Source of the DNA: Struthidea cinerea
Taxonomy: Eukaryota; Chordata; Aves; Passeriformes; Corcoracidae
Assembly: GCA_013397865.1 (NCBI GenBank)
Contig: VZTI01000922.1
Coordinates: 1,404,103-1,468,102, forward strand
Direction: 5' to 3'
DNA: 64,000 nt
The notes beneath the pieces were generated by a model. That model saw only the letters and a list, made by a program, of their open reading frames with translations. It was not told the DNA's origin and ran no database searches. The position numbers were made by a program, and so were the translations under genes. Positions 37,726-48,410 of the stretch are shown one piece after another (position 1 is the stretch's first letter; each line of letters begins with the position of its first letter).

Positions 37726-38388
37726 TGTGTTTTGTTTGTATGGACAAGCTTTGGAAGTGGAGGGGCGACTACAGGAGTGGCTTCTGTGAGAAGCTGCTAG
37801 AAGCTTCCTCTGTGCACGACAAAGCCAAACCCTGGCAGCTCCAAAGATGGACGTGCCACTGGCCANNNNNNNNNNNNNNNNNNNNNNNNNNNNNNNNNNN
37901 NNNNNNNNNNNNNNNNNNNNNNNNNNNNCCCTGGCAGCTCCAAAGATGGACGTGTCACTGGCCAAGGGTGGGCCAATTAGAAATGTTGGTAACACCTCTG
38001 TGATAACATATTTAAGAAGAAACAAAAAAAGAGTTATTGCACAGTTGTAATTCCAGCCAGAGAACAGCGAGGTGAGAACATGTGAGAGGAACAGCTCTGC
38101 AGACACCAAGGTCAGTGCAGAAGGAGAGGCAGGAGGTGCTCCAGACACTGGAGCTGAGATTCCCCTGCAGCCCGTGGTGCAGACCATGGTGAGGCAGCTG
38201 TGCCCCTGCAGCCCATGGAGGTCAATGGGGATTCAGAGATCCTCCTGCCGCTCATGGAGGAGACCCATGCCAGAGTAGGTGGATGCCTGAGAGGAGGCTG
38301 TGACCCTGAGGGAGGCCTGTAGAGAGAGGAGCCTATTCTGCAGCAGCCTGTACCTGAAGGACTGCACCCTATGGAAGAGTGACCCACT
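37726..38388 (+). mobile_element. Avian ERVL-like LTR, 5' part, with assembly gap
   Basis: It starts TGTGTTTTGTTTGTATGG and carries blocks of an abundant avian LTR family (recall): GGCTTCTGTGAGAAGCTGCT, GGCAGCTCCAAAGATGGACG, TGATAACATATTTAAGAAG (TATA-like, about 38001-38019), GAGAACATGTGAGAG, CCCTGCAGCCCATGGAGG, and CCTGAAGGACTGCACCC. It ends near 38388 without the expected R/U5 (no GGTCAACCC end), so it is 3'-truncated. CCTGAAGGACTGCA is shared with 11674-11687, linking it to the 3' part of the mosaic LTR. A 63-N gap (37866-37928) lies within it. The 161-codon minus frame spans the Ns and is meaningless. Confidence 0.85.
37830..37964. other. 63-N assembly gap with duplicated flanks
   Basis: Ns occupy 37866-37928. 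The 36 bp on the left (37830-37865) and on the right (37929-37964) are the same sequence, CCCTGGCAGCTCCAAAG to CACTGGCCA, with one C/T difference. The LTR family is expected to contain this block once, so the second copy is probably an assembly or gap-filling artefact, or an unresolved short tandem duplication. Confidence 0.9.
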
Positions 38389-41300
38389 CCTTCCAATAAA
38401 GTGTAAGATTTCCAACAACTTTCCATTTACAAATATAATGGAATGCAGCTGTAATACTTTGAATATCAATGTATTTCCTCAGCAATATAAAATACTCTAT
38501 AATTCCTATGTTTTATACTCACCAAGGAAACACTCACAATCATGTGCTATTGCCTCCACTAGTGCCACACTCTGCCTTCTCAGAACACATTTATGTGTGC
38601 CTCACTTACCACAGTTTAAAGTCTCCTTATAGCTCTTGTTCCATTACTTTTTTCCAGAAATATTTGGCAGTCACATATTTTTATTGGAAAATTAACTATC
38701 ATTTTTTTCTTGAACTCAGTTATCCGAAATTTTCATCTCTTTAGTTTCTTTCCTGATATACTTCTTGAATTTCTTACCCATGTCATAGTAACACAGCTGT
38801 TATTCTCTTGATCCTTTTTCTCTGCACTCTTTGAATAAAGTCAAACGCTAATCTTAAGAAATCTAACATCCACTTTTGAAATTTCATTTCAATTCTTTCC
38901 TAACAAACCCTTCTCCACCCTTCCAATTTTTCCTGGTCTTTTCTGAAATTTATTTGGCAGTTCTCATTAGAAAAATATGCTACGATAGAAAAGGTTGTTA
39001 GTCAGAAATTCTTTCACTTTACTTAACATGATCTGGCAGCCACAGGGTGATATTTTTTAAAATTTTCCTTTTACAGGCTAGCATAGATTTTGTCAGAAAA
39101 ATATGCTAGTTTTTATCCATATTGCCATAATTCAATCTAAAACAGGAAATAAAAGCTCCATTTAAATTCCTGATTAATATTTCAAATGTACTTTCTTCTT
39201 AAGCATAAAATCCAGTCCAGATTTCATGCTTCACATGATCCATTGCCAGATGTAAAAGACACAGAGATATTTTGAAAAAATAATTGAGACATAAGTACAT
39301 ATATTCTATAAAATTTTCAGCATTTCTGTCTTTGAGTATCTCACAAAACTAATTGAAGCTGACAACTTCATGAAAAAGTATTTTCATTGGGGCAGGAGGA
39401 GTATTTGTTTCTTTTATTAACTGTTTTCAACACTACACGGGATAATTTATTGACAGTATTCTCCATGATGTAAGGCCTGATTTATAAAAAATTATGCAAG
39501 GTGATATATCCATTCTTGTCAATAGCTGGATTAATGAGAAATCTCTGAAAAATATTTTTTTTTTTTTAATTTTTGTTTTTTTTTGGAAGAGCTTGCCTGA
39601 TATTTAATGATACAATCACTTAAAAAAAGATAGAAGAGAAAAAATGAAAAACCTTAGTTGGGTTTTAGAAATGTGTTAATTTCATACAAATTCGTTTTCT
39701 GCAAAACACCACCAACATAGCACATAACAAGACTTATGTGGTATCAATCCTCATCAGTCTGAAGATCTGGACATTCTCATCTCCTGGTTGGGTAACTCAC
39801 AATCTACTCGCTTGTGCAGAGTCTCTTGTAAAAACATATTCACTGACTAATTTCTCTACTTCAAATTAACATCAGTCTTGACAAAATATCTTGGAAGTTT
39901 TGCTCTGCTGTGTCTCCAGCAAATTCCTGTTGAATATTTTCGTATTTGTCAAGTATGCTTTGGAATTTGAAATATGGTTCAAAAATTCTACTGTTCCCTA
40001 AAATTCCTGTTTCACCCGCTGAAAGTAAAAAAAAAATAATGGAAAATTATTAAGACAGAACTACTCATCTCTAAGAATCTAATAGAGCCTTAGCGAAGTA
40101 TTAGTTTCCTGTAGAAAAATCTGGCCAATCAACTTTTATCTTAAAAGCATATGTCCAAAATTTTAATTGAATTTCCTCGTGACAGTAGCCTTGAACTCTA
40201 AGAGAATTTTTCAGGATCTGATTCCCTGGGCTCTGTAAAAGGTTTTTCTGTCCAATATAACTGCTCACAGATCCCAAGTTAAGTTTCATTTTATTTTCAG
40301 TTACTCTGCATATTAGAATGCATAATCAACACCCTTATAAAAAGTGGCAGCCATTCCGCATTTACAAGCTCAAGGTAACAAGGAATCAGTAAAACATTCT
40401 GTCCTTCAGTTAATCAGTCCTTATATGAGTGGATTTTTTAGCTTTCTTCCCAGTATGAAATCTGTAACAAAAAAAGCCTGTTACTGGCCCCAGAACTCGG
40501 GAATTTCTACTAAAGCAGTAGGACCTCACACATGCCAATGCTCCCAGCCAAATTGTTAATGTACTGGCCAATCTGGCAACTGTCACACAGATCTGAATGA
40601 AATGAAAACATGCATCAGGAGGTGAATCCCAAAGTAGACCTTAATCATTTCTAGCACCATTGATTAGGACTGCCTGACAGGAGCGTTAATTACACATTGG
40701 GTTTTTAGAATTTAACCCTTAACATTCTGCATCAAGTTTCTTGCCATATGCTGAATTTTTGAGATATGCAGCCATTTCATCTTAGCCATTTTTTGAGAAA
40801 AGAACACAAAAAATATTGCTGCACATGTTATTTTATTGTTTTTTTTTTTCTGAATCTCTATCCATTAGCTCAGCAGTTCAGCTGTTTGCTATCCAATATC
40901 TACATTTGATGTATCAAGCTGCATGACCTTGGGTCAGGTTTACCACTAAAACTCTTAGGCTTTGAAAAAGAACACATAAGAAGCTGCATAACCTAGAGTC
41001 ATACCAGATAAGAAAAGTAAACAGAGATGAGTAACACCTTAGGGATTCAGAAGGAAAACTACAGGTATGAAAGAGCAGATAATGGTAAGAAAAACAAACA
41101 AAAGGAAACTGAAACAGTAAAACTACAATGCTGAATATTGATTGACATTGAACACTGGTCCATTCCAGGTAGCAACACAGGCCAATTCTTCCTAATCTAA
41201 GACTGACTGGCCAGCAAAGACTCATTATTAGCATATTAATGGCCACATTAACCAGGCAAAGCCATAGGAACTCATTAATTCCGACTCTCTGCTCTATGTG

Positions 41301-41700
41301 TAGCCAATACATAATCGCTTGTTCTCTTCAGCTGTATGTTGTTTACAGAATTTCCTTCATAGGGTAAAAGTTGCCAAATCTAAAATAAGCAAAAGAGGGA
41401 AGGTTACAATGCAGTAGACTCATGCTTTGGAACAAGCTCACTAAATCAGAAAATGTGGCATTTTTCTGGTTTTCCCACTTCTAATAAAAAGTCACCAGGC
41501 ATATTTTGAACACATTTTTGACATTACTGACTGTACAAAATAACAGAAACTTTGATAGCACTGGTTAAAGACACACAGGTGTCATAAAGATCATCATAGA
41601 GTCCTAATGTAAACTGTAGTGCATTCATGCCCTTCTCACATTCTATAAACCTCACACATTTTTCCAACATTTGGGAAGCTGTGTATGGCCAGACTGAGAT

Positions 41701-41752
41701 CTCACCGCAATGTCTGAATGTGTTGTCTCACCAGAATGTCTGAATGTGTTGT
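41701..41752. repeat. 26-bp tandem duplication (two units)
   Basis: CTCACCGCAATGTCTGAATG... at 41701 repeats at 41727 with two differences (CGC/CAG), followed by TCT. Confidence 0.92.
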
Positions 41753-42704
41753 CTACACCCTCTGGCTACTGCGTGTAAAATGAGGCTTTGATCATGTATT
41801 TGAATATCTTCATCAATGTACTTAAATAAAAAGTTGGGCAGAATGTGACAGCTCCTGACTTGAACATTTTATTCTCTGATGTTTACACTACCTTTTTTTA
41901 CCAAAGCACCCCAAAGCAAAACCAAAAACAAACAAACAAATAAATCCAACAATGTTTCTATTTCTCTCTTTGAATCTGAGAGAATTCTTTTGTTCTTTTT
42001 ATACTTAAGATTTGGGAAGGTTTTGATGATGCAAGAAATAAGGAAAGAAAAAGTGGAAAAATCTTTGTTTTTTTGAAAGTTCTATGCTACTCTGAATCAT
42101 CAAAGAGTGCATTTCAATGTTAACAATTTTAAAAGGAGCTCGATAATCTTGTGCACTTCCGTGCTATATTATTACAATCTGCACTCTGTTTAAAGTTTAA
42201 TTTTAAAAATAATTGTCCGTTATTAAAATCTCCCACATTACATTACTGCTGGTCATGCAGAAAATTACTTTGCTTCAGGAGACAAAACCATGCAATAAAA
42301 TAATTTATGTCCTATAGATGAAAGAAAATTGGTATAATCACAGTGCAAAATCTTGGAAGTGCTGTGTTTACTAAACTGAGCTGTGAGCATCAAGAAGAGG
42401 ACTTAGTGCTTGTGACTCTCATGCACTTTTCACTACCTTCTTGAAACTAGGAAGTGATCTCACAGGTCCTTCTGGCACTGTTTATTTAGCATGGTCTGAA
42501 TGAAAGGGGAAATAAACATTTGTAAGTGATAGAACTACCAAAACTCTTGGAAAAAGTGAATGAGATCAACCCATTTACTAGAAGCATTTTCTATACTTCC
42601 ATTTATGCTTTTTTTTCAGAACATAATTTGTTGATAGTACAAACAAATTTGGAAAAAATTAGGTGGTTTTTTTTTTTTTTTTTTTCTTTTTTTTCTTCAT
42701 ACAG

Positions 42705-42786
42705 GTTTGATCAAAAGAAAAAAGAGCACGAAATGCACCTCAGGGTAGAAAATGAAAATTATAAAGTTAAACTCCTGAATTTTTAA
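42705..42786 (+). other. Weak candidate exon downstream of a polypyrimidine tract
   Basis: A long T-rich tract (42667-42694) ends CTTCATACAG, an excellent 3' splice-site consensus. After it come 26 codons, FDQKKKEHEMHL then RVENENYKVKLLNF, before a stop at 42784-42786. The peptide is charged and helix-like. No start, no partner exon and no recognisable family are visible, and a possible donor (AGG|GTAGAA near 42747) is weak. It may be chance. Confidence 0.2.
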
Positions 42787-43106
42787 TAATCTTTAAATCT
42801 GAGAATTTTTTTGTAGTGATAGCAATATATGCAGAAGTAGAAGCACTAATATGACTTAAACTGAAAATGATAATACTATCATATAAGAGACTTGTTTATT
42901 TTCTCTCAGAGAAAGTAATTTTTATTATGGCAAGGCTGAATTTTTCTTTTATTCTTATTTATTCTTATCCTATTCTACCAAAATCTAAAGGCTGGAATTC
43001 TCCATGTACCTATCCCTCCTCTACACTGACCTACTTCAGAGGCTGGAGGAGAATTTGGCTGGAACTATGGAAACCTTAGGGAACAACGATCCTATATATT
43101 CTATGA

Positions 43107-43655
43107 CAGATGCCTGACTCAGACGCGTATATTTGCACTGTGAAATGATTAAACAAACCCTGCACCAAACAGCAGCAGTGATGCTGCTCCACAAGGGCTG
43201 CTGGACCAGGAGCAGCAGATGCTGACAGCACAAGCAGTGCTCTCCCTAACAGGGCCCAGTCTGGCAGGACGCCAGCAGGGCTGGACTGAGGCTGGCGATC
43301 TCCTGGATGGCAATCCCAGGCAAGGTGAGGGGATGAGTCGGGGCTGGGGTCCACCCAGAGGGTTTTTTCAGAAAGAGCAGAAGTTAGCACGGAACACAGG
43401 GGCAACCACAACTCAGCACAGGCTGGGATGGGGTGTCCCAGACTGACAAGTCTGAGCCCAAACAGGACTCCTTGACCTGGCAGAGAACACCTGGGTGGAG
43501 ACCCCAGTGAGGCTGCTCAGGGCAAGGAAGGTCTGTTGGTGGAACCCAGATCGTGACACCAGCAGAGTGAGCTGGCTAGAGTGGATGTGCTGTAACTGAG
43601 ACCTCACATGCACAGTTCTTGGAACATGCTTTCTCCAGCTAATTTTGGTTTATGA
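43107..43655. other. GC-rich block of unknown origin
   Basis: About 550 bp of markedly higher GC than its surroundings, with CAGCAGC and CTGCTCC words. Frames of 75 codons (plus) and 111 codons (minus) are open, but neither shows a domain. It directly precedes a CR1 fragment, so it may be an unrecognised retroelement piece. Confidence 0.4.
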
Positions 43656-43659
43656 ACCA

Positions 43660-43885
43660 TGAGGGCAGCACCACGCCCATTTAACATTTTTGTCAGTCCC
43701 TTGGAGAAAGTCAGAGCTCACTCTCAAAGATTACAGATGGCACCAAATGCAGGGAAGCTGTCAGTAACTCTTGAGAGAAGGGGTACTGTTCATACATATC
43801 TAATCAACCTGGAGGAACAGGTCGACAGGAAATGTAAGAAATTCAGCAAGGACAAATGTGAGTGCTGCCCCTGCACATGAGGCAC
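43660..43885 (+). mobile_element. CR1 LINE reverse transcriptase fragment
   Basis: The plus frame 43659-43880 reads FNIFVSPLEK near its start, matching the CR1 RT FNIFINDLE-type segment. Farther on it has KKFSKDKCECC, matching the MKFNKDKCKVLHLG-type segment (families from recall). The intervening DNA has the CR1 'AGATGACACC' block as AGATGGCACC (43734-43743). Both ends are truncated; no 3' tail. This explains the open frame, which is a transposon relic rather than a host gene. Confidence 0.82.
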
Positions 43886-46800
43886 CTGTGCAAGGACTCA
43901 GGCAGGTGCCTGTGTGGGTGGGAACCACTTACAAAATACCTGCCAAGTCTCCTGTGGGTTTGGTTTGCTGTGCCTTGTTTTTAATCCCCATAGCTACATC
44001 TAAGATTACTAAATTGAAAATAGGAAGTACATCAGCTGTCTGATGATTGATGAAAAGACCTAATATATACTATGTGCATTGATGCACAGATAGTACAAGT
44101 CCATTGACTTATATGAAAATTCAACACAAGATCTTCTTAGCCACTGAAAATATAGTGGATTTCTCAAGCCTTGGAATAAACTTCACTGCAGAAAGCACAA
44201 ATACCCCTTCAGGAAGAATTTGGAAAAAAAAAGAATCAGATTTTATGGTTTGTGTAACCCTAATTTTTCCTGTATCTCATCACTTTTAGTCTTTTTGTGT
44301 CCGTTGCTGCTAACTAATGGAAAATGACTGGTGAATTATGGGTTGACTGCACAGAGATGATATGTGAGAAAGCCAGGTACCTACATACTTTGATCCACTG
44401 GCTAAGCTGATTTGTATCAGACTGCCTTTTAGATGTATTACTGCTTCCAAATATGCATACTGAAAGGGTGAGACCATAAAATAGGCTATTACGCAAAGGT
44501 AAGTTGTAGTAACCCCTCTAAGACATTTAAGTATAGGATTGGTAATAAAATGTAATGATAAATTATAGTTTTAATAGATCTTGAAGAATATGTTCCAGTA
44601 AAATTTTAGGGGTTCAATAAAATGAGATACCGAACCTTCAGTAAAATACTGCTAGACTTTCTGTAATAGTGCATAATGGTAGAAGGTTTTAGTAATTTCA
44701 AGGGAAAGTTAATATTTTATATGAATATTTAAATACTTGACACATTATTAGAGAGATGGAGACCAAAATTCCATATCATTAAGTGACTGCTTAGTTGATT
44801 CCATTAGAATTTTACTAATTTGTGTTGGTTCTAAAAGTCATTCTTAATTTGGCCCATGCTAGAGGGCTGAACCAATCTTTAAAAAAAATATGTCACCACT
44901 TTATTCTATGTGTTTTTCACCATTTATTTCAAACATGTATTTGGTACTTAGGGACAATGATTACTTATTGAGCGCTCAGTTCATCTCTCCTGGTCATTAA
45001 ATATTTGTCCTTCTCACAATGATCAGCAAGGGACAATTTATCATCACACAATAGACAGAGCATTTCTATACTGCATAATAAGGTACATGTTTATTCTTGC
45101 TAAAAATTATGTTCAAGATTGCACAAATTAGTAAAAAATATTCTAAAAGAAAATCATGTTTCTCAAAAATGAGAGTCATATACAGCAAGATTTTTTTTTC
45201 ATTTGCAAAAACCCCACAGTACTTTTATAATATATTGAGGATTTTTATTAAAAAAGAATAAGTTAGCATAAGCATCTTAGAAGGCAACTACCTCTTACTG
45301 ACCAACTATGGTTGCCAAAGTTGCAATTCACATTGTTATTTTGTGATGGAAGTTATAAATCCACATTATTTCCAGTGGAATTAATATTGATTGTACTTGG
45401 CCATATTAGTACATTCCTGTAATTATGGTCACTGCTCATGTAGTATAAGTAATTGGTCTAGCAAGGCTTCCAAAATACATCCCAGCAAGAAAAAAAGAGT
45501 TAGATTTTTGTGAAACAGTGTCAAGCTCCTATACACTAAGTTGAAACAAGAACTAGCTCTTGGCAGCAGCCAGTGGAACGATTTACATTTTTAGATAGGT
45601 CAAAATTTTAAAAGCAGTCAATGCCTATGAGGCCAAAGACAAAAACTTCCATGTTTTCCATGAATCAAAATCCCTACAGAAGCAGAAACATATGTTCCTT
45701 GTAAGATCAGACAGATGCTGTCCAAAATTGACCATAGTTTTATCAGTTTGTTGCTGGTCAGCACTAAGCAGCAGTAAAGAACCTAGTAAAAATCATGCTA
45801 TTTTTAGCCTGAGAGGGTCACAGCCCTGCCAAATCTATCCCTGGAGGTCACAAAAACCCTGGGCAAGAAGGTATTTCTTGAGGACCCCTGAATGGAACCT
45901 TTTCTTGCAATAAGTGAATGGTGATAGCATGGCTTCCAAAACCTTAAATTAGATTTTCAGAATTTGACTGCGAAACTGTGTGGTAGATAGTTCTATCAAA
46001 ATTTTCATCAAAATTGTAATTATATTATGACATGTTCCATAATTGAGAAGCTGTTGTCTAAGTGGGGAACAGGGATTTCCATTCTCTCCACAGATTAAAA
46101 TTATCTACACTTAAAAATGTATGTCTATAAGAGGCTATTTAGTACTGATTTAGTATTCATGTAATCTGAGCTATGCAGAACCACCAGACATCTTTAAAAG
46201 ATTTCTTATGTAGAAAAGAAAAGGAAGAGAGAATTATGAAAAGGAATTCTGTGTTGCTGACTGACATAGGAATGAGCAAATCTTCCTATGATTTTCCTGA
46301 GTCGTTGCCTTAGCGAAACCTAGGAACAAGGCCATGGAAAGCAGCTAGTCCATTATTGTGTTTAACTCTTTTAATGCATTTCTTCTAACTATTGATTTTT
46401 AAGATTTGCAAAATACATAAACAATTAATCAATCTGTGAGTCTTCATAATTATGCTGAGTGATTAATATGTTTCTTCAATTTTTCATATAGAACAGCATG
46501 TGCCTGCATAGTAGAGCCTGTGTTGAAGAACTTAAAATAAAAAAATGCCAAAACATTGAAAAGCCATGCTGAAGGAGTAAACCTATGTAACACTGGAGAA
46601 GTTAACTTTGCACTTAAATGTACTCAGAAAATTGATACAATATGTGATGCTATCTGTTTTTTCATTTAAAATTAAGAACCTCAAGTTGTAGATCATCAAA
46701 ACTAATTTTCCAGAAAACTAACAAAGTACAGTTTGACAGATTGATTCTTGTTAACAGTGAAATGGTATTGCACATACTGACCTGAATTGATTTTGGTTTT

Positions 46801-47566
46801 TTTTTTTCATATAATAAGAACTAGATTATCACTTTTTATCTCCTGACATATGGGTATCAGAAGATTTACATAATGTGACAATGTCAAAGAGTTTAACCAG
46901 AAGAATGCATAATGTCTGGCTCAATCTGAATTATTTTTCTTTAAATAAATATGTAAATAACAATAAGAAACAAAATAAATTAGCAGGGAATGCAGACTAC
47001 TTCTGGAGAAAAAAAATAACATGTGACTATCATCGATGTTATACATAAAAGTTCTTCACTGTATAGCTCTGGTCGCCTACACCTCACTCCCTCCCAGGGA
47101 GGAACCAAGGGCTGTGCAGCAGTTTAAAACAAATTATTTTTTTTAGGGGATTTTCCAAAATGTGTTTTTACTAAACATTCATATAATTTTCATAGGTTCC
47201 AGATCAGGACTTTTTTCTTATTTAAGAATAAGAGTCATTAAGAGACCTACCAAGAATTCCATCAATGTCAAATGTATGTTTGAAATAAAATATTTCAGGA
47301 AGATCAGAGAATGAGCCACAATGTTTCTCAGTGTGACAAAGACACTGGTGAGACTGAATTTTTTTGTAAATCATACAGCATATAGGACAAAAATATGCAA
47401 ATCTTCAAATCCTGTGGTTTATGATAAAACATAGATAATAAAAAATTTCCTGATCACCACCTCTCCCTGAAGACAAACACCCTCAAGATTCAAATTAATC
47501 TTTAATCATGAAACTTCATGACAAACTTAAAAGCCATTACAAAAATTAAAATGTCTTTGGTTATCT
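43886..47566. other. 3.7-kb AT-rich non-coding stretch
   Basis: No gene or clear repeat recognised. A small imperfect hairpin CTATGTGCA-TTGA-TGCACAGATAG lies near 44069. Confidence 0.5.
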
Positions 47567-47623
47567 ATAGAATCATAGAATAATTCAGATCAGAAAAAAC
47601 CTTTAACATCCTTGAGTCCAACA
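47567..47623 (-). mobile_element. CR1 LINE 3' terminus (minus strand), split copy
   Basis: The plus strand reads ATAGAATCATAGAATAATTC then GAGTCCAACA. This is the reverse complement of the CR1 3' end (octamer tail first). It is cut by a solo LTR, and the same CR1 continues at 48106. Confidence 0.9.
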
Positions 47624-47625
47624 GA

Positions 47626-48105
47626 TGCTGTTTTGGTTTTTTTACCTTTTTTTCTTCCATATATTCTCAGTATCCTTTGCACGTACACTTGTAGCTTTGT
47701 GGCTTCATATTATAGCTTAGTTTCAACATTTTCCTAGGCAGAAAGACAAAATAAATTCCAGGATCCCTATGCTATCTTGGTTCTCCTTAGAAACCAAGGC
47801 TGAAACCAGCTTTCTAAGACGTGCTTTTGTAAACAGGGCCTGGATCTCATCCTAAGGGGGGAGAATCTAGAAAGTACTAGAGCTGGGGGAATTACTTCAC
47901 CAGGCAAGTTCCTGACTGGGGGGTTCTTTTCAGATATGCTAATTTGCAGAATCTATAAAAATTGTATACGCATCATGTACGGTGTGCGTCTTCAGCTTTT
48001 TCTACCTGACGAATTTGTGCACCTGAGGATCCTCGTATAAATGCACCCTTTTAGCACCCTAACTGTGTCTGACTCGTATTTCTAGGGCCAGAGAAAAAGG
48101 CATCA
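47626..48105 (+). mobile_element. Solo LTR (about 480 bp) nested in a minus-strand CR1
   Basis: The inserted block begins TGCTGTTTTGG and ends AAAGGCATCA, precisely between CR1 words CCAAC and CAACCATCAAC. Features in order: TATAAAA (47954-47960) and GTATAAATGCACCC (48035-48048), which occupies the place of a poly(A) signal but reads TATAAA rather than AATAAA. CTGTGTCTGACTCGTATTTC follows in U5. From recall this U5 matches avian ERVK-like LTRs. The target duplication is eroded (CAACA versus CAACC). Confidence 0.78.
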
Positions 48106-48410
48106 CAACCATCAACCTAATACTACCGAGTCCCCCACTAAACCCTGTCCCATCCTTTAAATATCACCAGGGATGGTGACTCAATCACTTCCCTGGGCAG
48201 CTTGTTCCAAAGCGTGTTAACCATGTCAGTGAAGACTGGCACCTTTCCAACTACTCTGCCCCAGGGCTGTAGTGCTACATGGGGTCGTTGTGACCCAAGT
48301 GCAGGACCCAGCATGTGGCCTTGTTGAACCTCATACAATTGGCCTTGGCCTGTTGATCCATCCTATCCAGATCCCTCTGTTGAGTCTTCCTACCCTCTGC
48401 CCTAGGTTAC
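48106..48410 (-). mobile_element. CR1 LINE (minus strand), continuation of split copy
   Basis: The plus strand reads CAACCATCAACCTAATACTA, CCACTAAACCCTGTCCCATC, CCAGGGATGGTGACTCAATC, CTGGGCAGCTTGTTCCAA, then GTTGTGACCCAAGTGCAGGA, TTGTTGAACCTCATACAATT and CAGATCCCTCTG. This is the reverse complement of the CR1 3' region back into the end of ORF2. A piece between about 48265 and 48275 is missing compared with complete copies. Confidence 0.9.

Larger units (their letters stand above)
38389..43106. other. 4.7-kb AT-rich non-coding stretch
   Basis: It contains T runs (39557-39568, 40838-40850, 42667-42685), a 26-bp tandem duplication at 41701-41752, and a weak candidate splice acceptor/exon at 42705. 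The 132-codon hydrophobic minus frame at 40914-41312 has no recognisable motif and is within chance expectation. Confidence 0.45.

Noticed and set aside
37702..38187. 161-codon minus-strand open frame
   Set aside because: It passes through 63 Ns and lies within an LTR with a duplicated flank, so its length is artificial.
40914..41312. 132-codon hydrophobic minus-strand open frame, possible membrane protein
   Set aside because: Hydrophobicity follows from the T-rich sense strand. No signal peptide logic, family motif or exon structure. One or two frames of this length are expected by chance in 64 kb of such DNA.
43659..43880. 73-codon plus frame resembling a host protein
   Set aside because: FNIFVSPLEK and KKFSKDKCECC match CR1 reverse transcriptase segments, so it is a transposon fragment.
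44069..44095. Imperfect hairpin considered as a miRNA
   Set aside because: About 9-10 paired bases with a bulge; too short for a pre-miRNA and without flanking pairing.
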